A stretch of 64,000 bases of DNA from an uncultured Eubacteriales bacterium (GTDB lineage: Bacteria > Bacillota > Clostridia > Christensenellales > Aristaeellaceae), in contig CACWXY010000010.1 of assembly GCA_902764915.1 (NCBI GenBank), forward strand, positions 20,577 through 84,576, read 5' to 3'. Position numbers and translations under genes: made by a program. Positions 17,217-25,839 of the stretch are shown piece by piece. Every line of letters begins with the position of its first letter. Within the stretch, counting starts at the first letter, position 1. Under the pieces are notes generated by a model. The model had not been told where the DNA came from. It saw only the letters and a list, made by a program, of their open reading frames with translations, and made no database searches.

Positions 17217-18100
17217 TTGAGAGACGGACAATGGATGAAATGCTGCACATGGATGTGTGCGGTGGAGAAGCACGGATTATGCTGTGCGAGACGACGCATC
17301 TTGTGCAGGAAGCCCGAAATATCCATGAGGCCACACCGGTATGTGCGGCGGCCATGGGCCGGATCATGACAGGAACGCTGATGCTGGGTGTCATGATGAA
17401 AGGGGAGCGTGAGTCGGTAACTGTTACGTTTGCAGGAAACGGGCCTATGGGAAAAGTGGTCGCGGTTGCCGAACAGGGGAATGTCCGCGTCTGCGCTGAT
17501 GAGGCACAGCTCCAGATGCCTGCGCGCGAGGACGGGAAACTGGATGTAGGCGGTGCGATCGGACACGAAGGCCGTCTGACCGTGGTCAAGGACCTGGGAC
17601 TGAAGGAACCGTATGTGGGCCAGTGCCCGCTGGTAAGCGGTGAGGTTGCCATGGACTTTGCCCAGTACTTTACCGTTTCCGAACAGCAGCCGTCCCTGGT
17701 TTCACTGGGCGTGCTGACCCAGGGTGCGACGATTCTGAAAGCCGGAGGTCTTCTGATTCAGCCGCTGCCCGGATGTTCGGAAGAGACTCTTTCCCAGCTG
17801 GAACTGAGAAGCCCCATGTTTGCGGAGATCAGCCGTGAGATGATGGCAGCACCGAAGGAGGAACTGGCGGAAGACTGGTTCCGCGGTATGGACCTGCGTC
17901 TGCTGTCGCGTACGCCTCTTGCCTATCACTGCACCTGCTCCCGCGAGCGTATGGAGCGGGCACTGCTGGCCATTGGCCGAAAAGACCTGGAGGAGATTAT
18001 CGCGGACGATCAGGGAGCGGAGCTGGGATGCCATTTCTGCCGGAAGACCTATTTCTTTACCACGGATGAACTGCGTTCGCTTCTGGCAAGCGCGCAATAA
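17213..18100 (+). CDS. hslO: Hsp33 redox-regulated chaperone
   Basis: 295 residues, standard size. It has the N-terminal substrate-binding domain (VCAAAMGRIMTGTLMLGVMM, GPMGKVVAVAEQGNVRV) and the C-terminal zinc redox switch: CTC in YHCTCSRERM and CHFC in ELGCHFCRKTYFF. In Hsp33 these four cysteines bind zinc when reduced; oxidation releases it and activates holdase activity in the cytoplasm. ATG 17213 overlaps the methyltransferase stop and has AGAGGAG upstream. Confidence 0.95.
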   Translation: MIERRTMDEMLHMDVCGGEARIMLCETTHLVQEARNIHEATPVCAAAMGRIMTGTLMLGVMMKGERESVTVTFAGNGPMGKVVAVAEQGNVRVCADEAQLQMPAREDGKLDVGGAIGHEGRLTVVKDLGLKEPYVGQCPLVSGEVAMDFAQYFTVSEQQPSLVSLGVLTQGATILKAGGLLIQPLPGCSEETLSQLELRSPMFAEISREMMAAPKEELAEDWFRGMDLRLLSRTPLAYHCTCSRERMERALLAIGRKDLEEIIADDQGAELGCHFCRKTYFFTTDELRSLLASAQ

Positions 18101-18112
18101 GGAGGGGTTTGT

Positions 18113-18940
18113 ATGTTTGAATGCATCAATTTTGACGATCATCTGGCAGACTTTATCGCTGCGTGGACACCTGCGCATCGGAATGAGTACCGGAACTTCG
18201 ATGCGATGGAAGCGGATATGCCCCGGATTTATATGGAATTCCTCAATACCTCGGCGCCATGGCTGCAGGGGATTACGCCCGGTGCGTATTTTACTCAGTT
18301 CGAGGATCCGAAAGATCTGGTGGACTGGATGTGTGAGTATACCCGTCGCGGTGTCCCGATTCCTGACCTGCTTCTGGAGCAGATCCAGGCGGTAGGCAAG
18401 CCCTGTGAAAAACGTCTGGTTGCCCTTCTTAAGGATGAAGAGATGAACAATGAGGCCAAGATGACGGCCATTGGCGTTCTTCGGGCCATGGAATCCACAC
18501 AGCCCAAGATGCTCTATATCTCCTGGCAGCTGGAGCGGGAGGCAGAGGATGAACTGGCAGAAAACGCGCTGGACTCACTGAAGAACATGGGCAAGTCAGT
18601 CGTGCAGCCGATCCTGGAAGTTCTTCCCAAGGCCAATGAAGCCGGGCAGGAAGCGCTTCTGGATGTGCTGGCGGAATACCCGGGCAATGAATCGGTGTTT
18701 CAGCTGGCGCTCAGGCTTTTCCGCAAGCATACGGACCGCAGAGCGCTGTTTGCCGGGTACCTGGCCAAGCTGGGGGATGATCGCGCATTGAAAGCGCTGA
18801 TGGAAGCGGCCAATGATCCGCAGATGGGCTATATTGATTACCTGGAGGTGCGCAATGCCATTGAAGCCCTGGGAGGCACGGCGCCGGAGCGTGATTTTGA
18901 GGGCGACGCAGAGTATGAAGCACTGCAGGGTGCCCAGTAA
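18113..18940 (+). CDS. HEAT-repeat-like helical protein of unknown function
   Basis: 275 residues, strongly helical and acidic, no signal or membrane segment. The central part has short repeated helical pairs that look like HEAT/PBS-lyase repeats: LVALLKDEEMNNEAKMTAIG, LAENALDSLKNMGKSVVQPI, LLDVLAEYPGNESVFQLALR and YLAKLGDDRALKALMEAAND. The N-terminal ~95 residues do not show the repeat. It has an AAGGAGGGG site and lies 12 bases after hslO. A protein-protein interaction role is likely from the repeat type only. Confidence 0.65.
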   Translation: MFECINFDDHLADFIAAWTPAHRNEYRNFDAMEADMPRIYMEFLNTSAPWLQGITPGAYFTQFEDPKDLVDWMCEYTRRGVPIPDLLLEQIQAVGKPCEKRLVALLKDEEMNNEAKMTAIGVLRAMESTQPKMLYISWQLEREAEDELAENALDSLKNMGKSVVQPILEVLPKANEAGQEALLDVLAEYPGNESVFQLALRLFRKHTDRRALFAGYLAKLGDDRALKALMEAANDPQMGYIDYLEVRNAIEALGGTAPERDFEGDAEYEALQGAQ

Positions 18941-18964
18941 TACAGGCACAAGGGGGTGATGCGG

Positions 18965-20848
18965 ATGCTGTGTCCGTATTGCGAAACCTACGCCGATCCG
19001 GAGAGCCTGGTATGCCCGGGCTGCGGAAAAATGCTGCCGCGGCGCGAAAAAACTGGCAGCGGTGTCATGTCTATCCGCCAGGGCCGGCCCGACAGGCGTG
19101 AACCGGCTCAGAGCGGAATGCCCATGGCGGAAGGCCGGCAGGGCATGGGAAAAGCATACTTTGATGACAGTATACAGGATGAAGCTCCGGATGAGAACAT
19201 GTATATCGACGAATCCAGGATCCAGCGCATGGAACGCAGGGAGTCAGCTTCCTATTCCGATACCGCGGAAAACGATGAGCGGATTCCTGTAGTGCCGCAG
19301 GAAAAACCGGGCAGCCAGCGGAGGAAAAAGAAGCTCCTCCGCAACCATATGACCAACTGGATGGCCGTGCTGGTAGTCGCCGGTGTGCTCCTTTTTGTCC
19401 TGCTGGCAGGCACCGTGATTTTCCTGCAGCGCACCGAGCGCGGGCAGATGATCCTGGCGCGAATGGGGCGGGACGCCGGTGCAACGGCTTACTGGTCTGT
19501 CGGGGAAGAACGCATGGATACCGGAGACGTGGAAGGCGCGATCGCAGACTTCGTACATGCGAGGGAACTGGATGCAGAAAAAGAAGAGACCAATGTTGCC
19601 GGACTTCTGCTGCTGGCTTCCTGCTATGAATCCGTCGGCAACTTCAGCGAGGCAGAAAACATTTATGTCTACCTGTATACAGATGTAGTGCCTTCTGCAG
19701 CCGATGCCTATTCCAATGAAATCCGTATTCTTCAGAATACCGGCAGGGAAGACGAGGCTGCTGAGCTGATGCTGCTGGCTTATGAGCGTACCGGGAACAG
19801 CAATTTCACGCGTCAGCGCAATGAGCTGCTTCCTGCTGCGCCTGTTACGAGTCTCGGCGCCGGCCTGTATGAGGAAAAGAAGTATGTGAGCCTCACATCC
19901 CCGGAGCAGGATGAGATCTATTACACGTTTTCAGCCGACAGCGTTCTTCCTGAAGAGGGCATACAGTACACAGAGCCGATTTTTCTGGATGAGGGCATAT
20001 GGAGCATGCGTGCTGTGAGCGTCCGGGGAAAACTGGTCAGTGATGAGCTGACCGCGGTGTATCGCATTATCATGCCCTCCCCGCAGTCACCCTATGCCAT
20101 GCTGGCCCCGGGAACCTATCAGAAACGACAGCGGGTCAAGCTGCGTGTAGGGGACGAAAATAAGGACGACGACGATATTACGATCTATTACACGATCGAT
20201 GGATCCATTCCCGATGCGGACAGTCCGATCTATGACGGCGAAGGCGTCCTGCTTCCGGGCGGAAACTCTGTGCTTCACGCGGTTGCGGTCAACGGTTACG
20301 GAAAGGCGAGCAATACGCTTGAGCGCGGGTATAAAGTGGAGCAGAAGCCCTGGCCGGAAAAATCCTATACAGTGGAGGATACAGCGAATGGAATTGTGCT
20401 CAATGCCACCACATGGGATACCTTCCGTGCCGCCTATGGCGAAGGTGAAAGCATGGAACTGGTCAGTATGGAAGGGCTGGGAGACAACTGTCAGAAGCAC
20501 AACTATTCCTGGGGTTTTGTGACGTTCTATCTGGATGACGCAAACCGGCAGTTCTTGTGTGAAATGTACTTTGACCAGCCCGTATTCAAAGGACCGCGCG
20601 GCACAGCCATAGGGGATACAGAAAACGGCGTCGTGTCCCAGTTCCGGGACATGGGACAGGTGGAAAGTCCCAGCGGAAACCGGGGACTGTATTCCAATGA
20701 TTATGGACGTGGGAAGATTTATGTGGAAGACGGTGGCAAGCGCATTCGATATATCCACAATACAGCAGACTCGCATAAATGGCAGCTGGATTATGTTCTG
20801 TCTTCGGCAGGCGTCGTAGTGTCCATTGATCAGCGGTATATCCCATAA
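18965..20848 (+). CDS. Zinc-ribbon, single-pass membrane protein with TPR-like and chitobiase-type domains
   Basis: 627 residues. The start ATG 18965 is eight bases after AAGGGGG; GTG 18956 and ATG 18959 are too close to it. The N-terminus is a zinc ribbon (CPYC...CPGC), then a low-complexity charged region and one membrane helix near residues 123-143 (WMAVLVVAGVLLFVLLAGTV). Outside follow TPR-like helices (about 160-275), two beta-rich domains with chitobiase C-terminal-like motifs (YYTFSADS..., IYYTIDGSIPDADSPIY) and a ~170-residue tail. The pattern cytoplasmic zinc ribbon, TM, extracellular beta domains is found again in the gene at 52829-54607. Function unknown. Confidence 0.72.
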   Translation: MLCPYCETYADPESLVCPGCGKMLPRREKTGSGVMSIRQGRPDRREPAQSGMPMAEGRQGMGKAYFDDSIQDEAPDENMYIDESRIQRMERRESASYSDTAENDERIPVVPQEKPGSQRRKKKLLRNHMTNWMAVLVVAGVLLFVLLAGTVIFLQRTERGQMILARMGRDAGATAYWSVGEERMDTGDVEGAIADFVHARELDAEKEETNVAGLLLLASCYESVGNFSEAENIYVYLYTDVVPSAADAYSNEIRILQNTGREDEAAELMLLAYERTGNSNFTRQRNELLPAAPVTSLGAGLYEEKKYVSLTSPEQDEIYYTFSADSVLPEEGIQYTEPIFLDEGIWSMRAVSVRGKLVSDELTAVYRIIMPSPQSPYAMLAPGTYQKRQRVKLRVGDENKDDDDITIYYTIDGSIPDADSPIYDGEGVLLPGGNSVLHAVAVNGYGKASNTLERGYKVEQKPWPEKSYTVEDTANGIVLNATTWDTFRAAYGEGESMELVSMEGLGDNCQKHNYSWGFVTFYLDDANRQFLCEMYFDQPVFKGPRGTAIGDTENGVVSQFRDMGQVESPSGNRGLYSNDYGRGKIYVEDGGKRIRYIHNTADSHKWQLDYVLSSAGVVVSIDQRYIP

Positions 20849-20849
20849 T

Positions 20850-20894
20850 AAAGAAGCGGGCCGGCAGGATGTTCTCCTGCCGGCCCGCTTCTTT
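20850..20894. terminator. Bidirectional terminator between convergent operons
   Basis: A perfect 20-bp inverted repeat (20850-20869 with 20875-20894) around a five-base loop, with A/T-rich ends (AAAGAAG...CTTCTTT), sits between the + strand operon ending at 20848 and potD ending at 20905. Confidence 0.85.
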
Positions 20895-20904
20895 GAACGT
20901 GATG

Positions 20905-21960
20905 TCAGTTTACCTTGGTGCTGAGCACTTCAGAATAGAGTGTGGTATAGATATTCAGCCATGTTTCATCCAGATCGTGATAGTATTCGCAGCGCGCGAT
21001 CACTTCATCCGAAGGATTCATGACCGAGCTTTCCTGATAGTCTTCGCCCAGCAGTTCAATGGCGGCTTTATTGGGGCTGCAGTAGCCGATCTCCTCTACA
21101 TTCGCCGCGGCTACATCGGCACGGCAGAGGAAGTCAATGAACTTTTCGGCGTTTTCCTTGTTCCGGGCAGAAGCAGGAATCACAGCGCAGTCTACCCAGA
21201 TATTGCTGCCCTCGTCCGGAACCACATAGGCCAGATCTTCATTGAGCTCAATCGCGTACTCGGCATCTCCGCTGTAGACCATGGCCAGCGCGCCTTCTCC
21301 GGCAACCATCTTATCCTTGAACTCGTCCAGACCATAGGCTTTGACAAGGCCTGCGGACTTCTGCTGCTTGAGCAGTTCTGCCGCAGCGCTCAGCTGTGTG
21401 AAATCGGTGGAGTTGACGCTGCTTTTATCGCCGGTGGTCAAAAGCAGGGCAACGGCCATGGTATCACGCAGGCTGTCCATCATCAGGATCTGGCCGGCAT
21501 ATTTTTCGTTCCACAGCACATTCCAGGTATGTACATCCGCTTCATCCACAAGGTTTTTGTTGTAAAGAATCCCCAGTGTTCCCCACATATAGGGGACAGA
21601 GTGTGCATTGTTTGCGTCATAGGCAGGATTGAGCAGATCATCACGGATATTCTTGAAGTTAGGGATATTGTCATAGTTGATTTCTGACAGCAGACCTTTG
21701 TTCATCAGGCGTTCCACCATGTACTCAGAGGGGAATACCACGTCAAAGGCACCGGGGTTGGATTCCACGGAGATAACCATCTCTTCGTTGTCGGTAAAGC
21801 GCATATAGTTGACTTTGATCCCGGTTTCTTCCTCAAAGAGAGCGAGCATGGATTCGTCAATGTAGTCTTCCCAGTTGAATACATTGACAACCTCATCTGC
21901 CATGGCGAGCACAGGGAGCAGCAGCGCCAGCGTCAGGAGCAGGCAAACAGTCTTTTTCAT
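20905..21960 (-). CDS. potD: Polyamine ABC transporter substrate-binding protein PotD
   Basis: 351 residues beginning at ATG 21960 behind GGAGG, with a signal peptide (KKTVCLLLTLALLLPVLAMA). There is no lipobox cysteine, which is unusual for a Gram-positive binding protein; retention could be by an uncleaved signal. Mature motifs VNVFNWEDYIDESMLALFEE, FDVVFPSEYMVERLM and PYMWGTLGILYNKNLVDEAD are typical of PotD/PotF. Last gene of potRABCD; it binds spermidine or putrescine and delivers it to PotBC. Confidence 0.92.
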   Translation of the reverse strand: MKKTVCLLLTLALLLPVLAMADEVVNVFNWEDYIDESMLALFEEETGIKVNYMRFTDNEEMVISVESNPGAFDVVFPSEYMVERLMNKGLLSEINYDNIPNFKNIRDDLLNPAYDANNAHSVPYMWGTLGILYNKNLVDEADVHTWNVLWNEKYAGQILMMDSLRDTMAVALLLTTGDKSSVNSTDFTQLSAAAELLKQQKSAGLVKAYGLDEFKDKMVAGEGALAMVYSGDAEYAIELNEDLAYVVPDEGSNIWVDCAVIPASARNKENAEKFIDFLCRADVAAANVEEIGYCSPNKAAIELLGEDYQESSVMNPSDEVIARCEYYHDLDETWLNIYTTLYSEVLSTKVN

Positions 21961-21986
21961 GGTTTTCAAACCTCCATATGGATTCA

Positions 21987-22757
21987 TTATCCCTTGTTGT
22001 CCCCGGTACGATGGTTGACGATGAGAAGAAGAACCAGCAGTACCACGAACATCAAAGAGGACAAAGCATAGTAGACAGGGCTGATTCCCAGCTTGGTCGC
22101 AGAGTAAATCAGCGTGGAAAGGTTCTGTACCAGGGGCGACGTGGTGAAATAGGAAATGGTAAAGTCGTCCAGGGACAGGGTAAAGGCAAGCAGTGCTCCG
22201 GTGACAATGCCCTGCTTACACTCGGGGATAATCACATGCGTAAGCGCATACGCAGGTGTGGCGCCCAGGTCCAGAGCGGCTTCATAGATATGGGTGTTCA
22301 TCTGCTTCAGCTTGGGAAGAACAGACAGCACCACATAGGGCACATCGAAGGTAATATGCGCAAGCACCATAGTGAAGTAGCCACGCTCTACCTTGGCAAA
22401 GATATAAAGCAGCATCAGGGAAACGCCTGTCACGATATCCGGCATGGTGTTGGGCAGGTTTGTGATGGTCATCATGACAGCCTGCGGGCGTTTCTTCATA
22501 CTGTAAATACCGATCGCAGCCAGGGTTCCCAGAATGGTTGCCACAATGGTGGCAATAATGGCCACAGAGACGGTAACCCACAGGGCATTCATGATGGATG
22601 CGTTCGACACCAGTTCCTGGTACCAGTGAAAGGAAAAGCCCTCCCATTTTGCACGGCTTTTGCCAGCATTGAAAGACTGTACGATCAGCACCAGGATCGG
22701 CACATAGAGGAAGATCAGGATCAGGGCAAGATAGATTCGCTTGAACACCCGTTTCAT
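21987..22757 (-). CDS. potC: Polyamine ABC transporter permease PotC
   Basis: 256 residues, six membrane helices. The ABC-permease EAA loop is visible as YEAALDLGATPAYALTHVII, contacting the ATPase PotA. N-terminal IYLALILIFLYVPILVLIV and the NAGKSRAKWEGFSFHWYQEL segment are PotC hallmarks. Its start overlaps the end of potB by four bases. It forms the membrane channel with PotB. Confidence 0.93.
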   Translation of the reverse strand: MKRVFKRIYLALILIFLYVPILVLIVQSFNAGKSRAKWEGFSFHWYQELVSNASIMNALWVTVSVAIIATIVATILGTLAAIGIYSMKKRPQAVMMTITNLPNTMPDIVTGVSLMLLYIFAKVERGYFTMVLAHITFDVPYVVLSVLPKLKQMNTHIYEAALDLGATPAYALTHVIIPECKQGIVTGALLAFTLSLDDFTISYFTTSPLVQNLSTLIYSATKLGISPVYYALSSLMFVVLLVLLLIVNHRTGDNKG

Positions 22758-23746
22758 ACAATACCGCCTCCTTCACCATTGGGATCTGCCTTGCGCAGGA
22801 TGGAGAGGGAGATAAGAATCAGGACCATCATGATCAGTGAAAGGGCACTTCCCAGGTTCCAGTTGCCTGCGGTCTTGAAGGTGCTCTCAATCAGGTCGCC
22901 GAACATGCGCGTGTTTCCGCCGCCAAGTACGCGGGGGATAAAGAAAGTGGTGACCGAAGGCATGAAGACCATGGTGATGCCGCTGATCACCCCGGGCAGA
23001 CTGAGGGGCATGGTAACCTTCAGCAGCGTAAGCATATCATTGCAGCCCAGATCCTGCGCGGCTTCCGCCAGCTTGGGATCCATCTTGCTCAGGGATGTAT
23101 AGATCGGGAAGACCATAAAGGGCAGGAAATTGTAAACCATGCCCAGAAGCACGGCCTGCTGATTGTACATCAGCTGTACCTTCCCTACGCCGATGCGCTC
23201 CAGGAAAGCATTGATCAGACCGTTATCTTCCAGAAGACTCATCCAGGCAATTGTGCGCAGAAGGAAGTTCATCCACATGGGGATAATAAAGAGAACGACC
23301 AGCGTGGGCCCCAGCTTCATTTTCCGGTCTGCCATAAAGAGCGCAGCGGGATAGCCCAGTATTAAGGATACTACGGTACACAGAAGCGCCATCCACAGGG
23401 AGTAGACCAGCGTGTCAACATTGACCGAGCCCCGGGCGACGGTTGCGGCCATCTCATCCCCGGCTACCGAGCGCAGATTCTCACGCATGATGTAGTTGCT
23501 GTCCCAGAAGGAACTGAAGTTATCCAAAGTAAAGTGCCCGTTCACATCCGTAAAAGCATAATAGGCAATGAGCACGCAGGGGAGCAGTGTAAAGATGAAC
23601 ATCCAGAGAATGTAGGGTGATGCAAACAGGGAACGCTTGATTCCATGATTGCGCCGGACGGAGATGACGACCATGGCGATGAAGACTATCAGTGCCAGCA
23701 CCATGGCCCACAGCGCCCAGGGCGGGAGCTGGAGATTATTGATCAT
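22754..23746 (-). CDS. potB: Polyamine ABC transporter permease PotB
   Basis: 330 residues. It is longer than usual (about 280) because of an extra N-terminal membrane helix ([20 protein letters not shown]) before the normal PotB start region ([20 protein letters not shown]). The EAA loop is [20 protein letters not shown]. Six further helices form the permease core. Start overlaps potA's stop (ATGA). The extra helix is real in frame and preceded by a GGAGG-like site (GAGGCCGGGAA), so a shorter start is less likely. Confidence 0.9.
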   Translation of the reverse strand: MINNLQLPPWALWAMVLALIVFIAMVVISVRRNHGIKRSLFASPYILWMFIFTLLPCVLIAYYAFTDVNGHFTLDNFSSFWDSNYIMRENLRSVAGDEMAATVARGSVNVDTLVYSLWMALLCTVVSLILGYPAALFMADRKMKLGPTLVVLFIIPMWMNFLLRTIAWMSLLEDNGLINAFLERIGVGKVQLMYNQQAVLLGMVYNFLPFMVFPIYTSLSKMDPKLAEAAQDLGCNDMLTLLKVTMPLSLPGVISGITMVFMPSVTTFFIPRVLGGGNTRMFGDLIESTFKTAGNWNLGSALSLIMMVLILISLSILRKADPNGEGGGIV

Positions 23747-24801
23747 TTCCCGGCCTCCTTCATGGGCTTCATAATATGAATATTGAAGGGAACTACATTC
23801 AGCCCGACCTTGGAGCCCTGCGGTTCCATGGTAGTGGAGTGTACCTTGAAGGTGAAGGTACCGCAGTCAATCATCATCTCATAATGCACGCCCTTGAAGA
23901 GAACGGACTGTACTGTACCGACCAGCTGGCCGACATCCTCGCCTACCAGCATGATATCCTCAGGGCGAATGACTACATCCACCGGCACATGTTCACCGAA
24001 TCCGAAGTCAACACAGGGAAATTCACGGCCGGCGAAGGAAACCAGTTCATCGTGGATCATTTCGCCCCGCAGTATGTTGGATTCACCGATAAAGTCGGCG
24101 ACAAAGGCATTGGCAGGTTCGTCGTAGATATGCTTCGGGTCTCCGATCTGCAGAATATGGCCGTCCCGCATGACGACAATAGTGTCAGACATGGTCAGCG
24201 CTTCTTCCTGGTCATGGGTGACATAGAGGAAGGTGATTCCCAGGCGCTGCTGCATGCTCTTCAGTTCCAGCTGCATATCCTTGCGGAGCTTCAGGTCCAG
24301 CGCGCCAAGCGGTTCATCCAGGAGCAGGACTTCCGGTTCATTCACCAGGGAGCGGGCAATGGCCACACGCTGCTGCTGACCGCCGGAGAGCGCGTCGACA
24401 CGGCGCTTGCCGTAACCGGCAAGATTGACCAGATCCAGCATATAATCCACACGCTTCTGTATCTCCGCCTTGGACATTTTTTTGAGTTTCAGACCAAAGG
24501 CAATATTGTCATAGACATTGAGATGCGGAAAAAGCGCGTACTTCTGAAAGACAGTATTGACGCGGCGCTTATAGGGCGGGAGCGAGACAATATCCTTGCC
24601 CTCAAAGAGTACTTCGCCGCTTGTGGGCGTCTCAAACCCGCCGATAATGCGCAGCGTGGTGGTCTTGCCGCATCCGGAGGGGCCCAGGAGTGTAACGAAT
24701 TCCTTCTTGCGGATGTACAGCGAGATATCATCCAGAACCGTTACACCGTCGTATTCTTTGGAGATATGCTTCAGGTCAATCAGATGTTCCTTTTCCATCA
24801 T
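23743..24801 (-). CDS. potA: Polyamine ABC transporter ATP-binding protein PotA
   Basis: 352 residues from ATG 24801, nine bases after AGGAGG. The nucleotide-binding domain has Walker A (GPSGCGKTT), Q-loop ([19 protein letters not shown]), signature ([15 protein letters not shown]), Walker B ([14 protein letters not shown]) and H-loop ([14 protein letters not shown]). A TOBE-type C-terminal domain (about 270-352) follows ([15 protein letters not shown]). It powers uptake through PotBC at the cytoplasmic face. Confidence 0.95.
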   Translation of the reverse strand: MMEKEHLIDLKHISKEYDGVTVLDDISLYIRKKEFVTLLGPSGCGKTTTLRIIGGFETPTSGEVLFEGKDIVSLPPYKRRVNTVFQKYALFPHLNVYDNIAFGLKLKKMSKAEIQKRVDYMLDLVNLAGYGKRRVDALSGGQQQRVAIARSLVNEPEVLLLDEPLGALDLKLRKDMQLELKSMQQRLGITFLYVTHDQEEALTMSDTIVVMRDGHILQIGDPKHIYDEPANAFVADFIGESNILRGEMIHDELVSFAGREFPCVDFGFGEHVPVDVVIRPEDIMLVGEDVGQLVGTVQSVLFKGVHYEMMIDCGTFTFKVHSTTMEPQGSKVGLNVVPFNIHIMKPMKEAGK

Positions 24802-24820
24802 GGCGATAAGCCTCCTGTGA

Positions 24821-25363
24821 TTAAAAACTCGGCGGGGTCGAAACCCATAAGACACGTGCCTTTACTTTTCCGGGATTGGAAAGGTAATGCTCGGCGTGCG
24901 GGTGCAGGCAGAAGGAACAGCCGGTGCGTACGCGCTGCACATTCCCGTTTTCGTGGAGCAGGATCGTTCCAGAGAGAACATAACCGAATTCCTCAATTTC
25001 GCTGGGAGGATAGACAGCGGTCTGCCCGCCTTCTCCCATTTCGATGAGAATCGGTTCCATACGGTTTTTCTGGGCATCCGGGACAAGCCAGGTGATGGAC
25101 CCGCGCAGTATGTCCGGATCCTGCTTTTCGAACATGTCCTGCGGCGCGAAAACCGTTTTCTCGTGTGTGCGCTCACGGAAGAACTCCGAAAGGCTTGATC
25201 CGAGGCTCTCCAGCAAATCCATGAGGGTTGCTATGGAAGGAGATGTCTGATTGCGCTCCACCTGTGAGATAAAGCCTTTACTCAGTTCGCAACGGTCCGC
25301 CAGCTCTTCCTGCGTCAGGCCTCGCTGCTGACGAAGAGATTTGAGTTCCTGTCCGATATCCAT
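24821..25363 (-). CDS. XRE-cupin transcriptional regulator of the polyamine operon (PuuR-like)
   Basis: 180 residues. An N-terminal Cro/C1 helix-turn-helix ([40 protein letters not shown]) is followed by a cupin fold (about 110-178; [32 protein letters not shown]). This fusion is the PuuR/YdcN group. It is the first gene of potRABCD, 19 bases before potA, which is the usual place for the repressor of polyamine uptake. A palindrome right at its promoter is its likely operator. The cupin presumably senses a polyamine or related metabolite; that is inference. Confidence 0.9.
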   Translation of the reverse strand: MDIGQELKSLRQQRGLTQEELADRCELSKGFISQVERNQTSPSIATLMDLLESLGSSLSEFFRERTHEKTVFAPQDMFEKQDPDILRGSITWLVPDAQKNRMEPILIEMGEGGQTAVYPPSEIEEFGYVLSGTILLHENGNVQRVRTGCSFCLHPHAEHYLSNPGKVKARVLWVSTPPSF

Positions 25364-25395
25364 TGCGTCACCTCCAAAAAAATGGAAATACTAGA

Positions 25396-25418
25396 CTAAA
25401 AGTTTAGCAAAACTAAAC
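25396..25418. promoter_or_regulatory. Probable operator for the XRE-cupin regulator
   Basis: CTAAA (25396-25400), GTTTAG (25402-25407) and CTAAAC (25413-25418) give a 17-bp palindrome GTTTAG-5-CTAAAC plus a third half-site. It lies just downstream of the -10 of the pot promoter and 33 bases before the regulator's start codon, so binding would block initiation or early elongation. Confidence 0.65.
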
Positions 25419-25433
25419 CTGAAAACGTGACAT

Positions 25434-25462
25434 ATTAAAGCATAGGTGAATGCGGCTGTCAA
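25434..25462 (-). promoter_or_regulatory. Promoter of the potRABCD operon
   Basis: On the - strand TTGACA (25462-25457) and TTTAAT (25439-25434) are 17 bases apart; transcription would start near 25427, immediately before the palindromic operator. Confidence 0.75.
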
Positions 25463-25549
25463 GAAAAAAAGGGGCAGATGCGAAAAAGTTTTTTTGCTCC
25501 GAGGATTCCGGCAGCTGAAGGAGCCGCAGAGGGGGCCCGTTTCTGAGGC

Positions 25550-25578
25550 TTGCAAAGTGAAGGTGTTTTCTGTATACT
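25550..25578 (+). promoter_or_regulatory. Promoter of the trpS T-box transcript
   Basis: TTGCAA (25550-25555) and TATACT (25573-25578) with a 17-base spacer, about ten bases before the start of T-box stem I. Confidence 0.75.
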
Positions 25579-25585
25579 CCTCCTA

Positions 25586-25812
25586 AACCGATGACAGACG
25601 GTGCGGATATTCGGAAGCACACAGAGAGCCGGGAAAGGTGGAAACCGGCGGTGGAAGATATCTTTTGGCGTCTGGAGGGTGCCGGGGAAGAGAAATTGCG
25701 TATCCGGCAACGGAAGCCGCCGTGAACGGCATGAAAAGAGGGATACGTTATGTATCCAATCGGAGTGGCACCGCAGGCAGACTGTCTCCCAAAGGGGATG
25801 GGTCTGCCTTTT
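25586..25812 (+). ncRNA. Tryptophan T-box riboswitch leader of trpS
   Basis: Stem I base CAGACG (25595-25600) pairs with CGTCTG (25669-25674) and an upper helix GATAT (25606-25610) with ATATC (25658-25662). The internal loop between them carries UGG at 25666-25668, a fitting tryptophan specifier. AGAGAG and a GCCGG/CCGGC hairpin (25628-25649) form the distal part. The T-box antiterminator sequence GGAGTGGCACCGC is at 25762-25774. The terminator is GGCAGAC (25776-25782) with GTCTGCC (25802-25808) and a T-run. Uncharged tRNA-Trp would favour antitermination and trpS expression. Confidence 0.9.
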
Positions 25813-25839
25813 CTGGTGGCTGTTGAAAGGAAGGAAATC

